Shown: positions 18,291 through 27,808, counted from the first letter of the stretch. The stretch: 64,000 bases of DNA from Rhizobium leguminosarum bv. trifolii WSM2297 (GCF_000271845.1 NZ_JH719395.1:339011-403010); one strand, 5' to 3'. A program made the numbers and translations. Notes: generated from the letters alone by a model not told the origin.

Positions 18291-19120
18291 TGGGCCGCTC
18301 GTCGAATATCCCCGCCGCGCTCTTCCTTCGCATTGTGCTGTGGCTTCTTGCCTTAGTAACGATCACCCCGTTCCTGCTCCTGCTGCTGACCTCGATAAAG
18401 AGCAAGGCTGACGTTCTGAAAGGCGCATTCGCCCTTCCGGCCTATCCGCATTTTGAAAATTATGTCGATGCCTGGAATGCCGGACATTTCAACATTTACT
18501 TCTGGAATTCGATCGTCGTCGTCATCCCCGTTGTCGCCACAAGCGTCTTCTTGGGTCTGCTGACCGGTTTTGCCTTTGCCTACCTGTCATTTCCGCTCCG
18601 GCGCACGCTGTTCGCGATCCTGACGCTCGGCATGATGGTGCCGGCCGAGGCCTTCATCATCCCGCTTTATTATGAAATGCGCTATCTTGGGCTGATCAAC
18701 ACCTATGCGGCTCTCATTGTGCCGCAGATCGCGATGTCGATCCCGTTCTCAACGATCTTCCTCGCCAGTGCCATGCAGCAATTGCCGGAGGAGGTTCTCG
18801 AAGCGGCCGTCCTCGATGGCGCCGGACGCTTCTATATCCTGCGCAAGATCGTTATCCCGCTGATGATACCGGCAATGTCGACGCTGGCGCTGTTCCTGTT
18901 CATCTGGACGTGGAACGAGTTTCTCATTCCGTTCATTCTGGTCAATGACGACGCCTATCGGACGCTGCCGCTCGGCATGCTGTTTTTCCAGGGGCGTTAC
19001 ACCGTCAACACGCCGGTTCTGACCGCCGGCGCGGTGATTGTGATTTTCCCGCTCATTCTGACCTATCTGGTTTTCCAACGGCGGTTTATTGCCGGTTTGA
19101 CGGCAGGCGCGACGAAATAG
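18290..19120 (+). CDS. Sugar ABC transporter permease 2 (MalG/UgpE type)
   Basis: A 276-aa inner-membrane permease with six helices and the EAA loop LEAAVLDGAGRFYILRKIVI. The ATG shares its A with the stop of the preceding permease (TGATG). It closes the importer unit. The next gene, on the opposite strand, belongs to a polysaccharide cluster, so no ATPase gene completes the operon here. Confidence 0.88.
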   Translation: MGRSSNIPAALFLRIVLWLLALVTITPFLLLLLTSIKSKADVLKGAFALPAYPHFENYVDAWNAGHFNIYFWNSIVVVIPVVATSVFLGLLTGFAFAYLSFPLRRTLFAILTLGMMVPAEAFIIPLYYEMRYLGLINTYAALIVPQIAMSIPFSTIFLASAMQQLPEEVLEAAVLDGAGRFYILRKIVIPLMIPAMSTLALFLFIWTWNEFLIPFILVNDDAYRTLPLGMLFFQGRYTVNTPVLTAGAVIVIFPLILTYLVFQRRFIAGLTAGATK

Positions 19121-19138
19121 ACAGCGACGTGCTGAGCG

Positions 19139-20371
19139 CTATGACTTCCGGCCGCGTTTGTGACGCACCTCAAGCGCGGCGCAGCCCCAGACCGTGCCGA
19201 GCAGCAGATAGACATGGCGCCAGTGGTCGATGTCGATGACGTTGCCGATCGTCGCATGGCCGAGGACCGAGATCCAGGCGATCATCAGGAAGGGCTGCCA
19301 TGGCCGGTCGAGCAGCAGGTATCGGAAGCCGAGAGCGAGCGTCCAGACAAGCATGCCGACATAGCTGACGAAACCGATCCAGCCATAGGTGGTGAGTGAT
19401 TTCAGCCAGATATTGTGCTCGTCCTCGGGAAACATCGTGCCGAACACCAGCGGGCCGATGCCAAGCGGCCGCTCCATCATCATGGTGAAGCCGATCCGGT
19501 GGCGCTCGAAGCGGCCGAGATGCTCGCCGTCATACTGCTGCACCAGTTGAGCGCGCGCCGAAAACAGTTCGGCGACCTTCGGGATCTGCAACGCCACCAG
19601 CAGCGAGGCGACCAACATGATGATCGCGGCCAGCGACAGCACCAGCACTCTCAGGCGAAAGGCGCCGCTGCGCTCCTTCAGCAGCATGATGAAGATCAAC
19701 AGCACCACGCCGAGGGCGAAGAGCCCCCAGGCAGCGCGGGAAAAGGACAGGAAGATGCCGAGCGCAAGCACCAGCAGGGCGGCAGCCTTCAACGGCGATT
19801 TCTTCAGGTCGCCGGCGAGGATGCCGTGGACCAGATAGAGCGACGGCGGCACCAGGAAGGGGCCGAAGACGTTCGGGTCCTGGAAGGCGCCCTTGGCACG
19901 GTCATAGAGCGTGAAGATCTCAGCGCCCGGAAAGGCGTGGAAATAACCGAGTATCCCGAGCGCTGATGTGGCGACGGCGGCAAAGGTCCAGGCGTTGAAG
20001 ATCAGCGGCAACCGCTTGTGGCTGTCCTCGATGATCGCGGCGTAGAAGACCGCCGTCAGCGCCAGGAAGGTCGACACGGCGATGTACATCGGCCCGGTCG
20101 CCAGATCCTTCATCTGTGTCAGCGACAGAATGCCGCCTATGTTGAAGGTGAGCAGCAGGGCAAGCAGCGGTGCGACGCCGCGCGAAATCCTGAGGCCCAG
20201 GATGAACCAGAGGCCGATCAGTCCCGCCATCCAGAGTTCGTAGGGCGCCGGCTCGTCGATCACGAAACCGGAGAGGAAGACGCCGAAGGCGACGAAAGCC
20301 GAGCCGATCAGGCGCAGCGTCATTCGCTGCGGTTGGGCGACACGGGGATATGTCGCCGCGGTCGCGCTCAA
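19139..20371 (-). CDS. O-antigen ligase / Wzy-like polysaccharide polymerase
   Basis: A 410-aa polytopic membrane protein (about ten to twelve helices). It carries the O-antigen-ligase/Wzy family features: a long periplasmic loop (about residues 250-325) with FERHRIGFTMMMERPLGIG and EDEHNIWLKSLTTYGWIG. It begins with TTG at 20371, overlapping the stop of the transferase gene (TTGA). ATG 20323 is the alternative start. It likely polymerises lipid-linked repeat units or ligates the chain in the polysaccharide pathway encoded upstream on the same strand. Confidence 0.8.
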   Translation of the reverse strand: MSATAATYPRVAQPQRMTLRLIGSAFVAFGVFLSGFVIDEPAPYELWMAGLIGLWFILGLRISRGVAPLLALLLTFNIGGILSLTQMKDLATGPMYIAVSTFLALTAVFYAAIIEDSHKRLPLIFNAWTFAAVATSALGILGYFHAFPGAEIFTLYDRAKGAFQDPNVFGPFLVPPSLYLVHGILAGDLKKSPLKAAALLVLALGIFLSFSRAAWGLFALGVVLLIFIMLLKERSGAFRLRVLVLSLAAIIMLVASLLVALQIPKVAELFSARAQLVQQYDGEHLGRFERHRIGFTMMMERPLGIGPLVFGTMFPEDEHNIWLKSLTTYGWIGFVSYVGMLVWTLALGFRYLLLDRPWQPFLMIAWISVLGHATIGNVIDIDHWRHVYLLLGTVWGCAALEVRHKRGRKS

Positions 20372-21933
20372 TAGGCGTTTTCCGTGTTGAGCAGCCGGAT
20401 CGGCGTCAGGAACAGGATCTTGAGATCGAACCAGAGCGACCAGTTCTCGATGTAATAGAGGTCGTAGGCCGTGCGGAACTTGATCTTCTCGTCATTGTCC
20501 ACCTCGCCGCGCCAGCCGTTGATCTGCGCCCAGCCGGTGACGCCGGGCTTGACGCGGTGACGGGCGAAATACCCCTCGACGACATCGGAAAAGGCGCGAT
20601 CGCGGGCCTGGGCGAGCACGGCATGCGGGCGCGGGCCGACCAGCGAAAGTTCGCCTCTCAGCACGTTGAAAAGCTGCGGCAATTCGTCAATCGAGCTCTT
20701 GCGGATGATGCGGCCGACGCGGGTGACGCGCGGATCGGCCTTGGTCACTGCGGCCTTGCCTGTGGGGTCGGCCATATTGGTGTACATCGAGCGGAATTTG
20801 AAGACGTTGATGATTTCGTTGTTGAAGCCATGCCGCTTCTGCATGAAGAACACAGGGCCTTCGGAGGTCGCCTTGATGGCGATCGCCGTCGCCACCATCA
20901 CCGGCCAGAGCAGCGCCAGCGCGACCAGGGTGAAGAAGATATCGAAGCCGCGTTTGGCAACCGAATCCCAGTCGCGGATCGGCATCTTGAAAATGTCGAG
21001 CATCGGCACTGAGCCGACATGGGAATAGGCGCGCGGCCGGAAGCGCAGCCGATTGGCATGCGCGGCAAGGCGGATGTCGACCGGCAGAACCCAGAGTTTC
21101 TTCAAGAGGTCGTAGATGCGCGCCTCGGCCGAAAGCGGCAGGGCGATGATCAGCATGTCGATGCGCGTCAGCCGCACGAATTCGACCAGTTCGGCCACAG
21201 TGCCAAGCTTCGGATAGCCGGCGACCATGATCGGCGAGCGCTTTTCGCCGCGATCGTCGAAGATGCCGCAGATGCGGATGTCGTTGTCATCCTGCTGTTC
21301 GAGGATGCGGATCAGCTCCTTGGCCGGCTCGCCGCCGCCGACGATGACGGCGCGGCGCTCCATGATGCCGTTGCGCGCCCAGTTGCGGATGCCGTAGGCG
21401 ACGAGGAAACGCTCGGCCGCAAGGAAGAGCGCACCGGCCGCAAACCAGGGCATGTAGGCGTCGACGACCATCGCCCATGTGCTGCCGCGAACCAGCGCGA
21501 ACAGACCGACGGTCAGGAGAAGCGCGATCGTCCACGACGCCAGGATGCGCGGGATAAACCGCAGTTTGGCCCGAAGCGCCGGAATGGTATAGGTGTCGGC
21601 AAGCTGCAGGCCGATGACGGTGAAGGCCGAGGCGATCGTCGCCATGCCGGCCCGCACCAGCGATGAATCGTAGCCGTCGCCGGGCCAAAAATAGTGGGCG
21701 ATCAGGGCGATCGCGAAGAGCGCCAGAAATTCCAGCAGCCGCAATTGCCCGATAATGATCACAGGCGATTTGGTTCCGTCGCGGAATTGTTCGGCGATCT
21801 GCCGGGCATAGGGGTTGATTTCGGTCGGGTCGGACGGTTTTTCCTGACCCGCGTCGCCGCGCGCCTCGATGTCGGAGACCTGCTTGCGCAGTGCTTCCAC
21901 GTCGAATTGATCGCCTTTTTCCAGCTTGTTCAT
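20368..21933 (-). CDS. Undecaprenyl-phosphate sugar phosphotransferase (WbaP/WcaJ type)
   Basis: Initiating enzyme that moves a sugar 1-phosphate onto undecaprenyl phosphate, 521 aa from ATG 21933 (the frame is open to GTG 21954). It has four to five N-terminal helices, then a Rossmann-like segment with AVIVGGGEPAKELI. The C-terminal transferase domain holds AKRGFDIFFT (about 325), FKFRSMY, and DELPQLFNVLRGELSLVGPR (about 414-433). It shares an operon with the Wzy-like gene downstream and the GT4 and Wza-like genes upstream. UppE-, WcaJ- and PssA-type enzymes are the closest functional analogues by domain layout. Confidence 0.9.
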   Translation of the reverse strand: MNKLEKGDQFDVEALRKQVSDIEARGDAGQEKPSDPTEINPYARQIAEQFRDGTKSPVIIIGQLRLLEFLALFAIALIAHYFWPGDGYDSSLVRAGMATIASAFTVIGLQLADTYTIPALRAKLRFIPRILASWTIALLLTVGLFALVRGSTWAMVVDAYMPWFAAGALFLAAERFLVAYGIRNWARNGIMERRAVIVGGGEPAKELIRILEQQDDNDIRICGIFDDRGEKRSPIMVAGYPKLGTVAELVEFVRLTRIDMLIIALPLSAEARIYDLLKKLWVLPVDIRLAAHANRLRFRPRAYSHVGSVPMLDIFKMPIRDWDSVAKRGFDIFFTLVALALLWPVMVATAIAIKATSEGPVFFMQKRHGFNNEIINVFKFRSMYTNMADPTGKAAVTKADPRVTRVGRIIRKSSIDELPQLFNVLRGELSLVGPRPHAVLAQARDRAFSDVVEGYFARHRVKPGVTGWAQINGWRGEVDNDEKIKFRTAYDLYYIENWSLWFDLKILFLTPIRLLNTENAY

Positions 21934-21987
21934 GGGGCTTTCGCTCGTTGTCACCCAGCGAGATAGCAGAAAGCCCCTAAGAAATAT

Positions 21988-23157
21988 TTACGGGGCGGCG
22001 GGCATTGCGCGGCCGTCGGCCGGATCGACGAGCTCATGGTATAATTTTAGGACATCGCGCGCCATGACGGCGGAGGAAAACACCGCCTTCACCGCCTCTG
22101 GCTTCGGCATCGTCCTGGCGTGCCAGTCGGGCGTGCTCAGCGTTTCCGCCATGACGCGGGCGAGATCGTCGGAATTGCCGGCCTCCACGAGGGCTGCGCT
22201 GTCGGCGCCGAGCACCTCGGGAATGCCGCCGACTCGGCTGGCGATGATCGTCTTGCCGGCGCCTAGCCCCTCGAGCACGATATAGGGCATGGCTTCGGCG
22301 CGCGAGGGAACGACGAGGTTCTGCGCCATCGAGAAGGCTTCGTGGACGCGCATCGCCGGCAGCATGCCGATGCGTTTGCCGAGGCCGCGTTCGACCATCA
22401 TCTCGCGGTAGCGGTCGCGATCCGGTCCGTCGCCGATCATCAGCGCCGACAGCGGCCTGCCGAGCAACCGTTCGGTCTTGGCGAAGGCATCGACAAACAG
22501 ATCGGGACCCTTGAGGTCCCGGAGCATGCCCACATAGATGAAATGCACGGCATCCGACCGGGTGGGGATCGGCTCGAAATCGCGCTCGGCGATGCCGTTG
22601 TAGATCAGTCTCGTTTTCGTCCGCGGCTTACCCACCTTGCGCGCATAGGTGTCGCGCTCGTATTCGCAGATGAAAACCAGCGCATCGGTGAAATATTCCT
22701 GCAGGCGCTCCATCCGGAGGACGAATTGTCCACCGAGCGAGGAACGCGAATAATGCAGGCTTCCGCCATGCGCGGTATAGAGGCGGGCTACGCGATACCT
22801 GTTCACCCGCAACGCTGAGCCGGCAAGTCGCGCGAGCACGCCGCCCTTGGCGCCGTGTCCGTGCAGCACATCCGGCCGCAAACTTTTGATTTTCTTGTAT
22901 GTATCCCACATCGTCGCAATGTCGGACGGGCTGATCGAACGCCGGATCGGCACGCGTGTCAAGCCGAGCGAGAGATAGGGGCGAATATCGTCGAACAGGC
23001 TGTCTTCATAGTCGCCGCCGGTCGAGCTGTCGCAGAGGATGCCGATATGATGACCGGCCCTGCTGTGCTCCTCGACGAGATCGCGGACATGGCGGAAAAT
23101 TCCGCCGACCGGCGATCTGAAGCAGTGGAGAATGCGGAGCGGTTTCTGTTCAGCCAT
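21988..23157 (-). CDS. GT4-family glycosyltransferase
   Basis: A 389-aa cytoplasmic GT-B transferase. The N-terminal domain contains the DVLHGHGAKGGVLARL segment. The C-terminal domain has FIYVGMLRDLKGPD, MIGDGPDRDRY and the donor-binding motif SRAEAMPYIVLEGLGAG (about 284-300). It begins 4 nt after the stop of the Wza-like gene and so is co-transcribed with it. It probably adds a sugar to the lipid-linked repeat unit started by the phosphotransferase. Donor and linkage cannot be told from sequence. Confidence 0.88.
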   Translation of the reverse strand: MAEQKPLRILHCFRSPVGGIFRHVRDLVEEHSRAGHHIGILCDSSTGGDYEDSLFDDIRPYLSLGLTRVPIRRSISPSDIATMWDTYKKIKSLRPDVLHGHGAKGGVLARLAGSALRVNRYRVARLYTAHGGSLHYSRSSLGGQFVLRMERLQEYFTDALVFICEYERDTYARKVGKPRTKTRLIYNGIAERDFEPIPTRSDAVHFIYVGMLRDLKGPDLFVDAFAKTERLLGRPLSALMIGDGPDRDRYREMMVERGLGKRIGMLPAMRVHEAFSMAQNLVVPSRAEAMPYIVLEGLGAGKTIIASRVGGIPEVLGADSAALVEAGNSDDLARVMAETLSTPDWHARTMPKPEAVKAVFSSAVMARDVLKLYHELVDPADGRAMPAAP

Positions 23158-23160
23158 CGC

Positions 23161-23736
23161 TCAGAACAGCCGTTCGCGAACGTAGATCGTGTCGCCGGCG
23201 ATGATCGGCCCCGATATGTTGATGCGGCCGGTCAGCACCTGTCCGTTGATCTTGCGGGTGACGTCGACCATGCTTTGGTTGGCGCGGCTGGTAAAGCCGC
23301 CGGCAACCGCGATGGCATTCTGCACCGTCATACCGGGGACATAGGCATACTGGCCGGGCTGGCCGACTTCACCCATGAGGAAGATCGAACGGTAGCGATC
23401 GACATCGATGGTGACGTCGGGATCGCGAAGATAGCCCTGCTTGAGTTTCTGGGCGATCTGCCCGGAGAGCTGCTGCAGGGTGCGGCCGCGGGCAGGGACC
23501 TGGCCGATGAGCGGGAAGGCGATATAGCCGGCCTGATCCACCGTATAGGTGTTGGTCAGGCTCTGCTGGTCGAAAACGGTGACGCGCAACCGGTCGCCGC
23601 TATCAAGCGTATAGGGCTGGATGGTCGCCTCGTTAAAGGCTTTCGGCGCCGGTTTGTACGTCGTGCAACCGCCCAATGCCGCCGTCACGGCTGCAAGGCT
23701 CAGGGCTAGAAGGATCTTGGGCTGGACGACAGACAT
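23161..23736 (-). CDS. Wza-like polysaccharide export lipoprotein
   Basis: A 191-aa outer-membrane export protein. The lipoprotein signal ends in the lipobox LGGC (Cys about 24). The PES/Wza core follows: YTLDSGDRLRVTVFDQQSL, YTVDQAGYIAFPLIGQV, DPDVTIDVDRYRSIFLMGEV and a SLBB-like GQYAYVPGMTVQNAIAVAGG. It is short, as in ExoF/UppC-type rhizobial versions. It is the first gene of a leftward operon and is divergent from the Wzc-like gene across a 191-bp AT-rich gap that probably holds both promoters. Confidence 0.9.
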   Translation of the reverse strand: MSVVQPKILLALSLAAVTAALGGCTTYKPAPKAFNEATIQPYTLDSGDRLRVTVFDQQSLTNTYTVDQAGYIAFPLIGQVPARGRTLQQLSGQIAQKLKQGYLRDPDVTIDVDRYRSIFLMGEVGQPGQYAYVPGMTVQNAIAVAGGFTSRANQSMVDVTRKINGQVLTGRINISGPIIAGDTIYVRERLF

Positions 23737-23927
23737 CCGTTAGTGCTCACAGAAAATGAACTCGGTAGAGCCGTTATCGATCCGTTAGGGTTAATGCCCG
23801 GTAAAGGCCGCTTGCAATTTCCCGCGTTCCTTCGCCGACTGCTGCTCATTACTCGGCAAGATTACCATTAACCGTTGAGTTACCATGGTCGTTTACGCTT
23901 GCGGCACCTTTGTTGTGGAGTAAGAGC

Positions 23928-26102
23928 ATGTCCGGCGTAGCGCGTGATCAGGATGTGGACATCGACCTCGGCCAGCTGGTCCGCGCCGTCTGGGCGCGCC
24001 GTCTGCGGATTTTGACCATTACCCTCATAGGGGCGGGTGTCGCCTTTGCCGGCGCCAAGATCATGTCGCCGCAATATCGCAGCGAAACACGCATCCTGAT
24101 CGAACCCCGCGCGCCCGCCTTCGCCAGCACCCAGCAGGTCAACGACGCCGGCGCCGGCCCGCTGATGGATGAACTGAATATCGCCAGCCAGGTGCAGCTG
24201 CTGCAGTCGGCCGATCTCCTCAAGAAGGTCATCAACGACCTGAAGCTTTATAACTTGCCGGAATTCGACGACGCCGCCAACGGCTCGGCCATGGCGAGTA
24301 TCCTGGTGAAGCTGCACCTGAAGAAGAACCCGATGGAGAACCCGCCGGAAGAGCGGGTGATCGACGCCTTCGTTGAACGCCTGCAGGTCTACCAGGTGCC
24401 GGGTTCACGCGTCATCGGCATCAGTTTCACCTCGAAAGACCCGAAGCTCGCTGCCGCCATTCCGAACGCCATGGCGAATGTCTATCTTTCGACCCAGAGC
24501 GGCGCCAAGCTCGATTCCAATTCCGAGGCGACACGCTGGCTGGAGCCGGAGATCGACGGCCTGCGCCGCAAGGTCAGCGAAGCCGAGAAGAAGGTTGCCG
24601 AATACCGCACCTCCCATGGGCTGCTGCAGACCAACGGCACCACCACCTTTCCGGCCCAGCAGCTGAACGACATCTCCGCCGAACTGACCCGCGTGCGCGG
24701 CGACAAGGCCAATGCCGAGGCGAGGGCGCAGGCGGTGCGCAATGCGCTGTCTTCGGGCGAGGCCTCCGATACGCTGCCCGACATCATGTCCTCCCAGGCG
24801 ATCCAGCGGCTGAAGGCGACGGAATCCGGCTTGCAGTCGCAAATATCAGATCTGCAGACCAGCCTTCTCAACAATCATCCGCGGCTGAAAAGCCTGCGCG
24901 CCCAGCTCGCCGATATCCGGAGCCAGATCCGCCAGGAGACGCAGAAGATCCTGACGAGCATCGAGAACGAGTCCAAGGTCGCGGATCTCCGCGCAAGCGA
25001 ACTCGAGCGCCAGTCGGACACGGTGCAGGCCAACAGCGCCCGCGCCGGCGAGGACGAGGTCGGATTGAATGCGCTGGAGCGCGAGGCCACCGCCCAGCGC
25101 CAGCTGCTCGAAACCTATCTGGTGCGTTACCGCGAGGCGGCGTCCCGCGCTGACAGCAATTCGAGCCCGGCCGACGCCCGGATCGTTTCCAAGGCCATCG
25201 AGCCGGTCGATCCCTATTTCCCGAAGGTGGTGCCGATCGTCGTCGTCGCTGCCGTCGCGACATTCATCCTGAGCGCCATCGTCACCATGCTGGCCGAACT
25301 TTTCAGCGGCCGGGCGCTCCGTCCCGTCGGTGTATCCCGTGAGACGATCGAGGCGGAAACCCTCGTCGAGGAGAGGGATGCGCCGCAGGCCGCTCCGGTT
25401 GTCGCCGCCGTCAGAAAGCCCATCCAGCCGAGCATGCTCGCCATCGTCGGCGATGAAGACGGAAAGCACGCGATCGAAGACACGGAGGCCGCCGAGCAGC
25501 CGCCGGAGAACGACAATGAATTCTCCGTCGCCTCCGTTGCGGATTATCTCACGACCAGCCGCGCGCCGCTCGCCATCGCGATATCTCCGACTGGTGACAA
25601 TGGCTCGGCGGCAACGGTTTTGCTGACCCGCATGCTCGCCGATGCCGGCCGCCGCGTCATCCTGGTCGACATGACCGGTTCCGGCTACCCCACGGAACTG
25701 ATGGCCGAGGACCAGGCCGCTCCGGGCGTCACCGATCTGCTATGCGGCGAGGCCGCCTTCGGCGACACGATCCACAGCGATCGTCTTTCCGACGCCCATC
25801 TGATCCCCCAGGGCCAGAGCGACGTCCGCCGGGCCATGCGCGGTGTCGACCGGCTATCGCTGTTGTTCGATGCGCTTGCCGCTGCCTATGACCTCGTGGT
25901 GGTCGAATGCGGTTCGGCCGATGTCGCCGGCGTCTCGCGGCTGACGCGCAGCCGCGATGTCGAGATCATCCTTTCGCTGCCTGAGGTCGAGGAGACGATC
26001 TTCGTGGCTCTGATGACGGAATTCCAGGCTGCGGGCTACGAGCGCGTCGTGCTGATGTCGGGCGGTGATGGGTCCGAACAGATGCTCGGTCAGGCGGCAT
26101 AA
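23928..26102 (+). CDS. Wzc/ExoP-like polysaccharide co-polymerase with degenerate ATP site
   Basis: A 724-aa inner-membrane chain-length/export protein. The Wzz domain runs from a first helix (about 25-45) through coiled coil (about 190-400) to a second helix (about 430-455). The C-terminal part has a P-loop-kinase-like fold, but the Walker A position reads SPTGDNGSAAT, without the Lys and Ser/Thr of GxxGxGKS/T. The Walker A' strand VILVDMTGSG lacks the usual Asp-Leu-Arg, and no Tyr-rich tail is present. The kinase part is therefore probably inactive. ATG 23928 has GGAG upstream. Confidence 0.85.
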   Translation: MSGVARDQDVDIDLGQLVRAVWARRLRILTITLIGAGVAFAGAKIMSPQYRSETRILIEPRAPAFASTQQVNDAGAGPLMDELNIASQVQLLQSADLLKKVINDLKLYNLPEFDDAANGSAMASILVKLHLKKNPMENPPEERVIDAFVERLQVYQVPGSRVIGISFTSKDPKLAAAIPNAMANVYLSTQSGAKLDSNSEATRWLEPEIDGLRRKVSEAEKKVAEYRTSHGLLQTNGTTTFPAQQLNDISAELTRVRGDKANAEARAQAVRNALSSGEASDTLPDIMSSQAIQRLKATESGLQSQISDLQTSLLNNHPRLKSLRAQLADIRSQIRQETQKILTSIENESKVADLRASELERQSDTVQANSARAGEDEVGLNALEREATAQRQLLETYLVRYREAASRADSNSSPADARIVSKAIEPVDPYFPKVVPIVVVAAVATFILSAIVTMLAELFSGRALRPVGVSRETIEAETLVEERDAPQAAPVVAAVRKPIQPSMLAIVGDEDGKHAIEDTEAAEQPPENDNEFSVASVADYLTTSRAPLAIAISPTGDNGSAATVLLTRMLADAGRRVILVDMTGSGYPTELMAEDQAAPGVTDLLCGEAAFGDTIHSDRLSDAHLIPQGQSDVRRAMRGVDRLSLLFDALAAAYDLVVVECGSADVAGVSRLTRSRDVEIILSLPEVEETIFVALMTEFQAAGYERVVLMSGGDGSEQMLGQAA

Positions 26103-26122
26103 AAGCGTAACGCTTTAATCGC

Positions 26123-27364
26123 TTAGCCGAACCGTGCGCGGATGCTCTGGGCGAATTTGTAAAGCTTCGGGCGCGCCTTGATATGCGCCTTGCCTCGAGT
26201 GACGATCCGGTGCGCCGTACCAGCGACGGTGCCGAGCAGCGAGACCGGCAGCACTACGTCGTAATGCGCGGTCTCCACCGGCGCCCAGGACCGTTTGTAG
26301 GTTTGGTCGCCGAGGCCGAAATCGAACAGCGCGATACCCTTGCCATGCAGTCCGGAGATGGTCTGCCAATAGAGGAATTCGCCGGGGCTGGTATCCGGCA
26401 CGAGCTCTTCATCGATCGCGCCGAACTGGCAGATGATGTGGTCGCCCTTGCGCGAAATCCCTGAAATCGCGGCGATCTGCTCTTCGTTCCCGCCGTTGAG
26501 CCGCAGCACATGCATCTGCAGCCCGAAATACTCCCTGCCGTCATCCCGTTTGTCGATGAGGCCGTGCAGGAAAGCCTGCGTTTCCCCGTCGGCGAAGACG
26601 TCGGGCAGGCCGAGGCTGGTGAAGCGGGCGCTCTTCAGGCGGAAGAAGACATCGAGCAGACGGTGCTGTTCTTCCGATGTCTCGGGGATAACATATTCGA
26701 CGCCGCCGGCCGCCTCGAGACGTTTCGACTGAACACGGAATTTCTTCCGCCGGTTCTTGGCGTTGAGCTGCTTCAACGTCTCCTCGAAGCTGGCGAGGAA
26801 CGGCAGCTGATAGGCATGGTTCTGGTTCTGCACCATCGGCAGCCCCGCAAGCGGGCTCTGACGCCCGCGCCATTCCAGCGGAATGTTCTGCAGCAGCAGC
26901 AGATCGGCGCGGCCCTTCAGCGCCTGCTGGAGCCGGCCGGCGAAGTCATGAGGATCGATGCTCCCTCCGGTTTCAGCAAAGCCTTCCGAGAACAACCCGG
27001 TATTGATGTTGCTATGATCGGCGGCGATGAATTTTGCGACGGCAAACCCACGGGACTTGACGATTTCGACCGGCAGAATGAAAGCCGTCTCGCCTGCATA
27101 GGTGCCTTTGAGGATCGCCAGCGGCCGCTGAAAGGCGCTCACCCAGGCGGTGCACCAGTCGTAACTCTGATGCAATGACTGCAGATTGTCGCGCTCCAGC
27201 GCCCGCCAGTCTTTCTCCAACGGCTGCATTGTGTCGAAGACTTCGATATTAATTTCGGCCATGGCGAGTTTCATGCTCAGCTGACGCAGGCGCGAAATGG
27301 CGGTTTGGGCCAGCGCCCCGTCCTCCGACGGCTGTTCATGAACATCGAGCTTTTGCGTCTGCAC
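26123..27364 (-). CDS. GNAT/FemAB-like acyltransferase (CelD/BcsL family)
   Basis: A 413-aa soluble protein of the CelD-like acetyltransferase family (double-GNAT fold, Acetyltransf_6 type). Landmarks are SYDWCTAWVSAF, LKGTYAGETAFILPVEI, LNAKNRRKKFRVQSKRLEA, then the core FRLKSARFTSLG, GDHIICQFGAIDEEL and FDFGLGDQTYKRSWAP. The start is GTG 27364 with GGAG 7-8 nt upstream. It converges on the Wzc-like gene. Its likely role is acetylation or another acylation of the polysaccharide made by the adjacent cluster; linkage to cellulose is an older family annotation. Confidence 0.8.
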   Translation of the reverse strand: MQTQKLDVHEQPSEDGALAQTAISRLRQLSMKLAMAEINIEVFDTMQPLEKDWRALERDNLQSLHQSYDWCTAWVSAFQRPLAILKGTYAGETAFILPVEIVKSRGFAVAKFIAADHSNINTGLFSEGFAETGGSIDPHDFAGRLQQALKGRADLLLLQNIPLEWRGRQSPLAGLPMVQNQNHAYQLPFLASFEETLKQLNAKNRRKKFRVQSKRLEAAGGVEYVIPETSEEQHRLLDVFFRLKSARFTSLGLPDVFADGETQAFLHGLIDKRDDGREYFGLQMHVLRLNGGNEEQIAAISGISRKGDHIICQFGAIDEELVPDTSPGEFLYWQTISGLHGKGIALFDFGLGDQTYKRSWAPVETAHYDVVLPVSLLGTVAGTAHRIVTRGKAHIKARPKLYKFAQSIRARFG

Positions 27365-27483
27365 GGCTTTTCTCCGGTCAAGAATGCTGAACGGGAAGGT
27401 AGGAATGCAGGACGTATATTTGGTTTATTCACACGCGACCGGCGAGGTTTTCCGCCGATCACGGTTATTCGGCCGTTAATGGC

Positions 27484-27693
27484 CTATTGCTGCCGCGGCC
27501 CGGCCATCCATTTGATGATCACCATCGCCGGCAAGACCCAGAGCAGGCCGGTAAGCAGGAAATAGAGCAGGTGCCCCCACCAGGGCGCGTTGCCGAGGGT
27601 TGCCACCGCGATCGTATTCGCCACCAGCGCATAGACGAGCACGAGCACGATGATGAGGATCGTGCCGATGAATTTGCGGAGGCGAATGGGCAT
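27484..27693 (-). CDS. DUF2842 small membrane protein
   Basis: A 69-aa protein with two transmembrane helices: about residues 9-29 ([20 protein letters not shown]) and about 40-60. A conserved-looking W-rich turn lies between them ([14 protein letters not shown]). This is the DUF2842 pattern in alphaproteobacteria. ATG 27693 follows a TTG in the same frame. It is divergent from ctaA. The function is unknown. Confidence 0.78.
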   Translation of the reverse strand: MPIRLRKFIGTILIIVLVLVYALVANTIAVATLGNAPWWGHLLYFLLTGLLWVLPAMVIIKWMAGPRQQ

Positions 27694-27808
27694 CAATTAT
27701 CTCTCGGCAGGGACGGGGCGGACCGGCGCGACGGCATGCCGCAAAGGTTCGGGGCTTGTTTTGCATGAGCCGGTGGGGCAAATCAACTGCCGGATAGAAG
27801 GAGACATC

